IMG/VR virus record: IMGVR_UViG_3300010160_002754
Coordinates: 1 to 31,243 of that record
Source of the DNA: a virus
Strand: one strand, 5' to 3'
DNA: 31,243 nt
Part shown: piece after piece, positions 16,170 to 24,059 of the stretch
How the letters are laid out: each line of letters starts with the position of its first letter
How positions within the stretch are numbered: position 1 is the stretch's first letter
Program-made: the position numbers and the translations under genes
Notes under the pieces: generated by a model
The model's database searches: none
What the model saw: only the letters and a program-made list of their open reading frames with translations
What the model was told of the DNA's origin: nothing

Positions 16170-17956
16170 AAATGAAGAAGGTAGAATTAATAACAGTAGT
16201 ATATGCAGGCGATTTAGCTAACCTGTACTATCATGCCAAATCATTAAAGAAAAACTGGATAGACTATAACCCTGCATATTTTAAATGGACAATTGTTGTA
16301 GAGGACAGTATTCTAGAAGGACAAACTAGATTAGAACATTACGTAGATAATAATTATACCATCGACTGGTGTAAAGAGCATATAGTTCCTATTATGATAG
16401 GATGGGAAGTTAGCGTTGTATCATCTCCTTTAACTGCGGCAGTTGATGGTTGGCATAGGCAAATGCTTTGCAAATTGTGGGCCGCGTCAAACTCTACGCA
16501 AGATTGGGTATTAATTTTAGATGCTAAAAATTTCTTAATGACTCCAACTAAGTTTGATGATTTTTTTCAAGATGATAAGTTACTAGTATGTATTCATTCA
16601 GAACGACCTTTACAGAAACCGCATGGTACTGATCATATTAATGCTTGTAAATTATTTGGTATTGATATAAACAATACTGTTGAAACATGGTCTACGACTC
16701 CTTTTATTTGGAAAACACAATTAGTTAGAGACTGCCTAACAGTATTAAATTATAAGAATTATGATGTATTTGCAGAAAGCCAGCCTATTACTGAAATAGC
16801 ATTGTACTGGGTATACGCACAAAATAAATTAGATTGGTTTCCTTGGTCGGGCACCACAGTTGGACAGTACGGTGGCTGTGCAGATGAATTCTGTCTGTCT
16901 CCACAAGACATGTTACAAGAAATAATGAACTTGTCTGTTAATAATTACAAGTTCCTTACATTGCACAGGTTTCATGCAACACCGCAGTCTACAACTATGG
17001 TAAGTGGATTTTTAAAATCTCGTAACATTATTGATAACAAAGACATTGCATTTTATAAAAAAACATTTTTAGAAAATATAGATACAATGCGTCCTTCAGT
17101 AACTGAATTTTTAAAACCTAAATGGGATCCAAAGGAAATAACCCGCAACGGCAGAACTATTAAATTTGATAGAATAGTTGCCTATGGTTGCAGTTTTACA
17201 GCTGGAACAGAACTTGCAGAATTTTTAGTTTCTCCCTCAACTCCAATAGAAGAAATTGATAAAATAAAACGTCGAGATTTTGCAGGCCTACCTAAAAAGT
17301 TCCCACATTACACAGGAGTGTTTAATGATGACATTCAAGCTATCGGGCGTAATTTATCCTGGGCAAAACAGATAGCCAACAATCTTAAAGTAGGATTTGT
17401 GAATAAAGCATTTCCAGGCCATGGTGTGCAGAATATGGTATATGGAATAGAAAAAGATTTAAAAAATGGGTTTTTAACTGAAACTGATTTAATTGTTGTT
17501 GGAATTACATCTGCAGATCGGTGGATGTTCTTTGAAAAAGATGGTAACGCTCAACGTGTGTTGTTTTCATACAGTCATATGTGGCCATCAAAGCAACTGC
17601 ATGAAGATTTTGTAACTTACATTGCCAACGATTATTTTAATTCATACCAATGGTACAATTCTATTAAATACCTAGATATGTTATCAGATAGGATAGGTGG
17701 AAGAATTTTACAATGCTATTTGCATTCAACGTTTAATGAACTTAAGAAAAACAAATGGAATAATTTAAAAAGTGAATTTGTTGATCAATTTGATGAAATG
17801 CAAACATTTGAATCCATAGTTGAACCTAATTTTGCACTGGCTACCGGAATAGATTGGGACAACGAAACACATGGAGGATGGCATCCTAAGATACAATTCC
17901 ATACAAAATATGCAAATCATATTACAAACATACTAACAGGAAAAAATAATGAATGA
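16166..17956 (+). CDS. glycosyltransferase-like / SGNH hydrolase fusion
   Basis: The 596-aa product joins two enzymes. Residues 1 to about 325 look like a GT-A-type glycosyltransferase: opening strand VELITVVYAGDLANL, a central QDWVLILDAKNF (112-123) in the DxD position with only one Asp, and YWVYAQNKLDW in the acceptor half. Residues about 333-596 are an SGNH hydrolase: FDRIVAYGCSFTAGTEL with nucleophile S343, NKAFPGHGVQNM (413-424) for block III, and GGWHPKIQFHTKYANHI near the C-terminus carrying the catalytic His. A fusion implies that one residue is added and an acyl group transferred or removed on the same acceptor. Start alternatives MKMKK differ by two codons. Coupled by 4-nt and 8-nt overlaps. 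Confidence 0.75.
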   Translation: MKMKKVELITVVYAGDLANLYYHAKSLKKNWIDYNPAYFKWTIVVEDSILEGQTRLEHYVDNNYTIDWCKEHIVPIMIGWEVSVVSSPLTAAVDGWHRQMLCKLWAASNSTQDWVLILDAKNFLMTPTKFDDFFQDDKLLVCIHSERPLQKPHGTDHINACKLFGIDINNTVETWSTTPFIWKTQLVRDCLTVLNYKNYDVFAESQPITEIALYWVYAQNKLDWFPWSGTTVGQYGGCADEFCLSPQDMLQEIMNLSVNNYKFLTLHRFHATPQSTTMVSGFLKSRNIIDNKDIAFYKKTFLENIDTMRPSVTEFLKPKWDPKEITRNGRTIKFDRIVAYGCSFTAGTELAEFLVSPSTPIEEIDKIKRRDFAGLPKKFPHYTGVFNDDIQAIGRNLSWAKQIANNLKVGFVNKAFPGHGVQNMVYGIEKDLKNGFLTETDLIVVGITSADRWMFFEKDGNAQRVLFSYSHMWPSKQLHEDFVTYIANDYFNSYQWYNSIKYLDMLSDRIGGRILQCYLHSTFNELKKNKWNNLKSEFVDQFDEMQTFESIVEPNFALATGIDWDNETHGGWHPKIQFHTKYANHITNILTGKNNE

Positions 17957-19145
17957 AACTACATTTTGTGCTTACCCTTTTAACACGCTGTTTCTGGGTG
18001 CAGATGGTGATATTAAACCATGCTGTTCTTCTGGCGCACGATTAGGCAACATTAATGAACTAACAGTGGATGAGATTGTACATGGAAAAATGCTCACTGA
18101 GATTCGAGAATCTATTGTTAAGGGTGAGTGGCATCCAAGTTGTGGCCAATGCGAGAAACTAGAAAAGTATGGCGCACGAACAGAGCGCACAGGCGTATTG
18201 CACAAGTTTGAAGAGTTTAAAGACGCAACTAAAGATACATTTAAACTGCAAAAGTTAGATCTAAGATGGAGTAACACTTGTAATCTATCCTGTAATTACT
18301 GCTATGAATATTTTAGTTCTAAGTGGGCCACTCTTAAAGGTATTAAGGTTAACGCAAACAAAACATCAGCAGAAGATTCTATGTTTAAATTAATAGAACG
18401 ATCAACTGGTACTATTGAAGAATTGTATTTGTTGGGAGGAGAACCTTTGCTACAGAAGCAGAATAATCATTTACTAGATTTGTTACATGATAAAAAATAT
18501 TACATATTAACTAACTTGTCTGTAGATGTTCCTGGCAACCCAATTGCTAAAAAACTATTAGCAAATAAAAATGTAGCCTGGGGTGTTAGCTTTGAAAACA
18601 TAGGAGATAAGTTTGAATACGTAAGACATGGTGCTGATTGGAAAACACTAACTGCTAACCTACAATACATTAAAGATACTAATCCAAAAGAAATAAATGC
18701 ACATCCTTTATATTGTGCATATTCTGCGTTTGATCTGTGTGAATATTATGATTTTTTAATGAGCAGTGATATTTTCACTCAGGCATACTGGTGCGTGATA
18801 CAAAATATTCCTGGATTAAATACATTTACATTACCAGATGGATTGAAAATTAAAGCTCTTGACGAACTTGATCGATGCATATCAAAATTTAAAAATACTC
18901 GCTTTGACATGTCGGCCCTTGAAGAAATTAGAAAGAACCTGTATAATTCATTAATATCTAGTAGGCCAGATGAAGCTCCAGAAGGCATTATTGATTCAAA
19001 TTACAGAGATCGAACTGCATTTTTAATGTGGATTGATACTGTTGAAATGCAATACCTAACTGATAAAAAACATTCCTTTGAAGATTTATGGCCAGCCCTT
19101 TATTCAGAATTAATTAATGAAAAACCCCGTCGAATCCCAGCTTAA
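17949..19145 (+). CDS. radical SAM protein with N-terminal auxiliary cysteine module (E)
   Basis: The 398-aa protein has C111-x3-C115-x2-C118 (NTCNLSCNYCYEYF) and GGEP at 163-166. The N-terminal cysteine module is especially clear and SPASM-like: C7 in FCAYPFNTLFLGADG, C25-C26 in DIKPCCSSGARLGNI and C65-x2-C68 in SCGQCEK. The IKPCCSSGxxLGNI pattern is normally the C-terminal auxiliary-cluster region of SPASM enzymes, so the module order is inverted. The remaining C-terminal half carries no further cysteine cluster that I can see. It overlaps the GT-SGNH fusion by 8 nt and the B12-type radical SAM gene by 29 nt. Confidence 0.87.
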   Translation: MNETTFCAYPFNTLFLGADGDIKPCCSSGARLGNINELTVDEIVHGKMLTEIRESIVKGEWHPSCGQCEKLEKYGARTERTGVLHKFEEFKDATKDTFKLQKLDLRWSNTCNLSCNYCYEYFSSKWATLKGIKVNANKTSAEDSMFKLIERSTGTIEELYLLGGEPLLQKQNNHLLDLLHDKKYYILTNLSVDVPGNPIAKKLLANKNVAWGVSFENIGDKFEYVRHGADWKTLTANLQYIKDTNPKEINAHPLYCAYSAFDLCEYYDFLMSSDIFTQAYWCVIQNIPGLNTFTLPDGLKIKALDELDRCISKFKNTRFDMSALEEIRKNLYNSLISSRPDEAPEGIIDSNYRDRTAFLMWIDTVEMQYLTDKKHSFEDLWPALYSELINEKPRRIPA

Positions 19146-21189
19146 AAAGAATCACGGTTGGAATAAGATTTATACTTTAAAAAAAATAAATCCTAAACCG
19201 ATTAAAGAGGAAGACTATGATGCAAAACACCAAAAGGTTTTAGATGCATTAAAGCCATATGCACGAGCTAAACCTCAGAGTAATTTAACTGAAGTTAAGA
19301 TTGACTATGTTACTCGTAAATCGAGCATAGCATTCTTAGTATTGCCCGAATGGGCAATTAACTTCCCTCCATACAATGTAGCAAGATTAGCCGCAGTTAC
19401 AAAAACTGCTGGCTATAAAACTTATGCATTTGATTTGAATGCCAAAGCTTCTAAGGATTATAAGAACTGGGAAGGCTTGGACTTTAACCCGTGGGATGGT
19501 GCCCGCGAATGGAAATGGATAGGTGATTCTTATCACACTGACTTACATCAGTTTGTTAAACCGTTCATGGAATCATACATTGAAAAGTTAGTAGAGATAA
19601 ATCCAACAGTGATAGGATTTACTTTATATTACTGCAATGAAGAGCCTACTAAATGGATGGCACGGGAATTAAAAAAACGATTACCTAATACTATTATTAT
19701 GGTAGGAGGTCCTCAATGCCATCAAAGTTATTGGACACCTATCAGTGAATATGATTATATCATTAGGGGCGAGGGCGAAGAACTATTGCTAGAAGCCTTA
19801 GAAGAAATTGAATCCGGGGTCAGGCGCACTGAACAGTATTGGTTAAAACAAGAAGAAGGACAACGTTTGGACTTAGATAAGTTACCTGCTCCGGACTATA
19901 GTCATTTTGACTTCAATGATTACTCTATGCCAAATGGAGTTAATGCAGAGATTAGTCGAGGATGTACAGCAAAGTGCGTGTTCTGTAGTGAAACACATTT
20001 TTGGAAATATAGAGGACGTGCGGCTCGTAGTATCCTTGATGAAGTTGCAGAACTTTATTATAATAAGGGCGTTGATGTTATATGGTTCTTGGACAGTTTA
20101 GTTAATGGCAACTTAAATGAACTACGAGCATTCTGCAAAGGCGTTATTGCCCGTGAGATGAAGATTCACTGGACAGGCTATGCGAGGCATGATAAGCGTA
20201 TGGATCTAGAGTATTATAAAGATCTAGCAAACAGCGGTTGCCTAAGTCTCAGCTACGGAATCGAGTCTGGATCTAATAAAGTATTAGAAGATATGGATAA
20301 AGGTGTAACTGTTGACGAGATTGAACAAAATCTCAAAGACGGCGCCAGCGTGGGCGTTGATGCATTTAGCAACTGGATTGTGGGATTTCCAACAGAAAAA
20401 CCACAAGACTTCTATGAGACTATGATGCTGATATGGCGTAACAGAAATTATCTAATGCAGATATCAGCAGGTCATGGCTTTACTATTCCTCCTGATACAA
20501 TCATAGCACAGGATGTAGACAAGTACGGTATTGCTAAAAGTTTCTTTGAAGGCAATTGGATTACTACTAAGTATGACAATAGCAAGGTACATCGATTAAT
20601 TAGATTAAAAACGTTCAATATACTTTTGAATAATTTAATTAACAAGAATAATAACGACTTTAGTAATAGGCATAGCATAGAAAGTCATTACAAGTTAAAT
20701 GTAATCAACACCGCTCCACTTGAGATTGAATTTGAAAATTTTGATTTTAATATTTGCAAACCCAACATAAGTTCTTTTGCAGATTCATTGATCAATGAGG
20801 TATGGCCCTTGCTACGTTTATTCTGGAGAACTCGCGGTGCTTATAATATTGATCTAGTATTTGATGCAGACAAGGACATGAATGAGTTTGGCAACAGAAT
20901 GGGTTGTAATTTTAATGCTAGGATATTGTTTAATATCAATGACACAGGAGAATGGACTGCTGATTTAGATTTTAAATTTGTTCAGTCAGATAATCCTTGG
21001 ACATATCAAGAATATTCTAGAGCAGATTCTACCGCGGCTAAACGGGCACGTACTCTTGCATTACCGGGAAGTAAGGGAGAAACTAACTTTACCTTTCAGT
21101 TATATGACGAAGAATTAGCAAGGAACGATCAACGTAGAAAAATGAATTTAAGTTTTAACTATCAGGATATAATTAAAGGAAATTGGTAA
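19117..21189 (+). CDS. B12-binding-type radical SAM enzyme
   Basis: The 690-aa product has the class B architecture. Residues about 70-235 form a Rossmann-like cobalamin-binding-type domain: SIAFLVLPEWAINFPPYNVA, then INPTVIGFTLYY, NTIIMVGGPQCHQSY and YDYIIRGEGEELL. The radical SAM core follows, with C283-x3-C287-x2-C290 in SRGCTAKCVFCSETHFW. The DxHxxG motif that supplies the lower axial His in many B12 enzymes is absent (FDLNAKASKDY stands there), as in the His-less subset. These proteins methylate unactivated carbons or rearrange rings; the substrate is unknown. The C-terminal 200 residues are unassigned. The first ATG lies 29 nt inside the previous gene, and no nearby later ATG fits better. 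Confidence 0.83.
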   Translation: MKNPVESQLKKNHGWNKIYTLKKINPKPIKEEDYDAKHQKVLDALKPYARAKPQSNLTEVKIDYVTRKSSIAFLVLPEWAINFPPYNVARLAAVTKTAGYKTYAFDLNAKASKDYKNWEGLDFNPWDGAREWKWIGDSYHTDLHQFVKPFMESYIEKLVEINPTVIGFTLYYCNEEPTKWMARELKKRLPNTIIMVGGPQCHQSYWTPISEYDYIIRGEGEELLLEALEEIESGVRRTEQYWLKQEEGQRLDLDKLPAPDYSHFDFNDYSMPNGVNAEISRGCTAKCVFCSETHFWKYRGRAARSILDEVAELYYNKGVDVIWFLDSLVNGNLNELRAFCKGVIAREMKIHWTGYARHDKRMDLEYYKDLANSGCLSLSYGIESGSNKVLEDMDKGVTVDEIEQNLKDGASVGVDAFSNWIVGFPTEKPQDFYETMMLIWRNRNYLMQISAGHGFTIPPDTIIAQDVDKYGIAKSFFEGNWITTKYDNSKVHRLIRLKTFNILLNNLINKNNNDFSNRHSIESHYKLNVINTAPLEIEFENFDFNICKPNISSFADSLINEVWPLLRLFWRTRGAYNIDLVFDADKDMNEFGNRMGCNFNARILFNINDTGEWTADLDFKFVQSDNPWTYQEYSRADSTAAKRARTLALPGSKGETNFTFQLYDEELARNDQRRKMNLSFNYQDIIKGNW

Positions 21190-21190
21190 T

Positions 21191-21940
21191 ATGAAGATGT
21201 ATGCATTTGGTGATAGTTTTGTTGTAGGCGATCAGGATGATTTTTATAACGACCCAAATACTAGCAAGACTAATCCGCCTACTCATGGTATGCTATACAA
21301 TGAAAGATTAGAATACTTAAAGTACAATGTTAGTTTTGTATCTATAATTGCAAAACATTTAAATCTAGAGCTAGTTAACTTTGCAGTCCGAGGTACTGGC
21401 AACTATCCTCAATTAGATAGACTTATAATGAATTTGCTGTCTGGCAATATTAAATCTGGCGACCTAGTATTGTTTGGAATAACAACGTTGATACGAGATA
21501 GAATACAATTAATTGATTTTAACAAAAGTTCTTCTCCAGGTTACGGACCTTGTCTAATTGATCGAGAATTATTGACCGAATATAACATGGATAAAATTTG
21601 TAAAATAGATTTATTGTGTATACTATCAATACTGGAAAGATTAAGTAAAACTTACAATATAAAAATTATAACATTTAATTTGTTTACAAATATATTAACA
21701 GGTATGCCCGAAGAGGATAAAAAACCATATAAAATTGAAAACAATGTAGATATAACCAACGAAGGTAATACATTAATTGATATACTACATGATACATGGG
21801 GACAAGTTACTGATCATCCATATCATGACAGATTAGAAATTATTCCAGGATACGAGCATTTTTATACCAATAAAAAACATCCTAGCATAGACGGACATAA
21901 AAAAATAGCTACCTGGTGGCTAGATAATGTTAAATTTTAA
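21191..21940 (+). CDS. SGNH/GDSL hydrolase-like protein
   Basis: The 249-aa protein starts MKMYAFGDSFVVGD, a canonical GDS block with nucleophile S9. NFAVRGTGN (63-71) provides the oxyanion-hole Gly and Asn, and NKKHPSIDGHKKIA (227-240) is block V, with H230 as catalytic base and Asn in place of the usual Asp three residues before. The start follows the upstream stop by one base (TAATATG). This is the third SGNH domain in the operon and the only one with a strict GDS. A role in esterification or de-esterification of the glycan is likely but unproven. No signal peptide is visible, so it should act in the cytoplasm. Confidence 0.82.
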   Translation: MKMYAFGDSFVVGDQDDFYNDPNTSKTNPPTHGMLYNERLEYLKYNVSFVSIIAKHLNLELVNFAVRGTGNYPQLDRLIMNLLSGNIKSGDLVLFGITTLIRDRIQLIDFNKSSSPGYGPCLIDRELLTEYNMDKICKIDLLCILSILERLSKTYNIKIITFNLFTNILTGMPEEDKKPYKIENNVDITNEGNTLIDILHDTWGQVTDHPYHDRLEIIPGYEHFYTNKKHPSIDGHKKIATWWLDNVKF

Positions 21941-21951
21941 AATAATAGGTA

Positions 21952-22947
21952 ATGCTTACAATAAACACAAACTTAGCACGAGGTATGGGTACTATAATAG
22001 GTTTCCTATCTTTGTTACAACATTATGGAAAGGAAGTAACATTTGAAACTGATGCTCAAGGTTTTATAATCTTAATAAAACTAATTCGAATATATGGATT
22101 AAAAAATATATATCCTGTTGTACAAGAACCAATTGAAAATAGAGATTGGAACAGATTAGGCGACCTAGCAAAGATGTTTAGTCCATACCTATCTCCTACT
22201 AACGTCAACCTGTTTGATAAAGTAATACCCAATCCAACAATTCAACATCATAGAAAACCTTGTATTGGATTTTCGTGTTTCACTAATTCAAATAAGGCGT
22301 TCACTGACAAAGATTGGCTAGAAGGTGATCGCGGATTCCCTAGAAATAGACAATATTCTGTTGATGAATGGGCTAAGATATTTAAATTGATAAAACTTGC
22401 AGGATATGATATTATAACTCTTGATTCTATGCGTATTGATATTGAAACTAAGATGTTATTACTTCGAGAACAATGCGAAGCGGTAATAGGATACGAAGGT
22501 GGGATTGGTCATATTTGCCATACATTAAACATTCCATTTATAATGTTACCTTGGAAAAATTCAGTAGTTTACAATCCTAACATATATATACCTAAAGACG
22601 AACAAGACTGGCACCATTTCCTTCATTTAGATAAAAGAACTTATTTTTTAGAATCTCTCTCTGAATTATTAAGCTGGAACACTAATAAGTTACATGATAT
22701 TATTGATTCATTAAAAGAAGAAAAAGGCAATAACAAAATTCTCAAAGAATCACACATACTAATGAGTCGAGACATGGAAAGATTTATAATAAATGGTAAA
22801 GCACGCCGATTAGTACAAAAAGCACAGTTTAGAGAATTAGAGGAAAGTATCATTAGAATGATTAGTACTGAATCAGGAACGCCTCTTTGCTTTGGCGGAT
22901 TTAATCCACCAACCATTCATTTCGTAGATCATATAGATGAGGTATAA
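21952..22947 (+). CDS. GT-B (GT9-like) glycosyltransferase-like protein
   Basis: The 331-aa product begins MLTINTNLARGMGTIIGFLS, where GMGT takes the place of the GLGD loop of GT9 enzymes. A second Rossmann half has WAKIFKLIKLAGYDIITLDS and CEAVIGYEGGIGHICHTLNI (175-194), the latter equivalent to the nucleotide-sugar site that usually reads like 'DLVIGxDSGxxHLAxAL', then PFIMLPW. This suggests a GT-B glycosyltransferase related in fold to the heptosyltransferases, though the catalytic residues are not clear enough to name a donor. The C-terminus (FGGFNPPTIHFVDHIDEV) is unusual and may be a separate acceptor-binding tail. It starts 11 nt after the SGNH gene, in the same operon. Confidence 0.6.
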   Translation: MLTINTNLARGMGTIIGFLSLLQHYGKEVTFETDAQGFIILIKLIRIYGLKNIYPVVQEPIENRDWNRLGDLAKMFSPYLSPTNVNLFDKVIPNPTIQHHRKPCIGFSCFTNSNKAFTDKDWLEGDRGFPRNRQYSVDEWAKIFKLIKLAGYDIITLDSMRIDIETKMLLLREQCEAVIGYEGGIGHICHTLNIPFIMLPWKNSVVYNPNIYIPKDEQDWHHFLHLDKRTYFLESLSELLSWNTNKLHDIIDSLKEEKGNNKILKESHILMSRDMERFIINGKARRLVQKAQFRELEESIIRMISTESGTPLCFGGFNPPTIHFVDHIDEV

Positions 22948-22955
22948 GTATTAAC

Positions 22956-23708
22956 ATGAAAATAATTGTAGTATCAGGCGGGTTTGATCCTGTTCACAGC
23001 GGTCATGTGTTGTTAATGAATTCTGCTAAAACTTACGGTAATTATCTTATTGTAGGAGTTAACAGTGATGCCTGGCTTGAGCGTAAGAAAGGCCGCGCAT
23101 TTATGCCATACGCCGAACGTAGGGCTGTGGTAAGTAACATGAAAGCTGTAGATGAAGTCATTGAGTTTGACGATGGTGATGGATCTGCTTGCGATCTATT
23201 AGAGAAAGTAAAACAGAATTATCCAGGCCATCAGATTATATTTGCCAACGGCGGTGACCGTACGGCAAACAACATTCCGGAAATGTCTGTAACGAATGTT
23301 ACTTTTGAATTTGGTGTTGGCGGTGAAGATAAAGCAAACAGCAGTAGTTGGATACTCCAAGAATGGAAAGCACCAAAGACTGCACGGGTCTGGGGGTATT
23401 ATAGAGTCTTACACGATGTTAACGGAACTAAGGTCAAAGAATTAACAGTTGAGCCTGGACAAAAATTAAGTATGCAACGACATGCACACAGGGCAGAATA
23501 TTGGCTAGTGTCAGAAGGAAAATGTATTGTTAATTCTATGATGCCAAACGGATATGCGTTACCATTAACTGAATTAGCAACACACGAAACCTATAACGTA
23601 CATAAGGGAGATTGGCATCAACTTACTAATCCCTATGATGTTCCTTGCAGGATTGTTGAAATACAGTACGGGTCGGCCTGTGATGAAGAAGATATTGAAC
23701 GACGATAA
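22956..23708 (+). CDS. cytidylyltransferase-like / mannose-isomerase-type cupin fusion
   Basis: The product is 250 aa with two domains. Residues 1 to about 130 are a nucleotidyltransferase of the GCT/HldE-C type: GGFDPVHSGHVLLM contains the H14-S-G-H17 signature that binds the NTP phosphates, and VGVNSDAWLERKKGR follows as in RfaE/HldE. Residues about 136-250 form a cupin like the C-terminal phosphomannose-isomerase domain of ManC: VKELTVEPGQKLSMQRHAHR, then AEYWLVSEGKCIV, VHKGDWHQLTNP and IVEIQYGSACDEEDI. H152-type residues of the RHAHRAE strand are the expected metal ligands. It probably activates a sugar phosphate for the glycan pathway. Only 8 nt separate it from the previous gene, and it is the last gene before the terminator. 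Confidence 0.85.
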   Translation: MKIIVVSGGFDPVHSGHVLLMNSAKTYGNYLIVGVNSDAWLERKKGRAFMPYAERRAVVSNMKAVDEVIEFDDGDGSACDLLEKVKQNYPGHQIIFANGGDRTANNIPEMSVTNVTFEFGVGGEDKANSSSWILQEWKAPKTARVWGYYRVLHDVNGTKVKELTVEPGQKLSMQRHAHRAEYWLVSEGKCIVNSMMPNGYALPLTELATHETYNVHKGDWHQLTNPYDVPCRIVEIQYGSACDEEDIERR

Positions 23709-24059
23709 CTAGCCGTAACTTTTTATTTCTTTAATAGGATCGTTGAGTTTATCTGCGATCCTATTTTTTATTACATATCGTTCACTGTTGATATTTCTAA
23801 TTTCTATAGCTCTGCGTCCAACTTCTTCTAAACTGTATTGAAGCTCAACAGTGTATTTTTTAAAGTCATCCTCCATGCTCCATATCCTTCTGTGGATATC
23901 AGTTAGTTGAATTAATTCTTCTTTGATATTATCTATACCAATTTGCGATAACTGATCTGTATAAAAATTAAGTTCTGGTTGATTATTGCCTAATTTTTCA
24001 AATTTTAACTTTGCAATGCAGTACCGATCCACTAATTCTATAATTGGAAACTTAAACAT
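23709..24059 (-). CDS. DUF6165-like helical protein, second copy
   Basis: The 116-aa product starts MFKFPIIELVDRYCIAKLKF and is predicted all alpha-helical. ELVDRYxIxKLKFEKL, the middle LIQLTDIHRRIWSMEDDF and the basic helix RAIEIRNINSERYVIKNRI match, in order, the corresponding parts of the 1353-1727 protein (ELVDKITILEIKLDRI, LKEINAELWDIENF, ARNVYLKNDQRASLKRAI), so both belong to one family. Sequence identity is low, so this is an old divergence. Its start overlaps the stop of the methyltransferase by 8 nt. Its stop abuts the stop of the plus-strand operon with no gap, and its last 20 codons contain the terminator of that operon. Confidence 0.7.
   Translation of the reverse strand: MFKFPIIELVDRYCIAKLKFEKLGNNQPELNFYTDQLSQIGIDNIKEELIQLTDIHRRIWSMEDDFKKYTVELQYSLEEVGRRAIEIRNINSERYVIKNRIADKLNDPIKEIKSYG
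23733..23769 (+). terminator. rho-independent terminator ending the plus-strand operon
   Basis: AATAGGATCG (23733-23742) and CGATCCTATT (23756-23765) form a perfect 10-bp stem with a 13-nt loop, and the T run continues to 23769. It stands 25 nt after the stop of the nucleotidyltransferase-cupin gene. The same bases encode part of the C-terminus of the convergent minus-strand gene. There is no T run on the minus-strand side, so it should act in the plus direction only. Confidence 0.85.
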
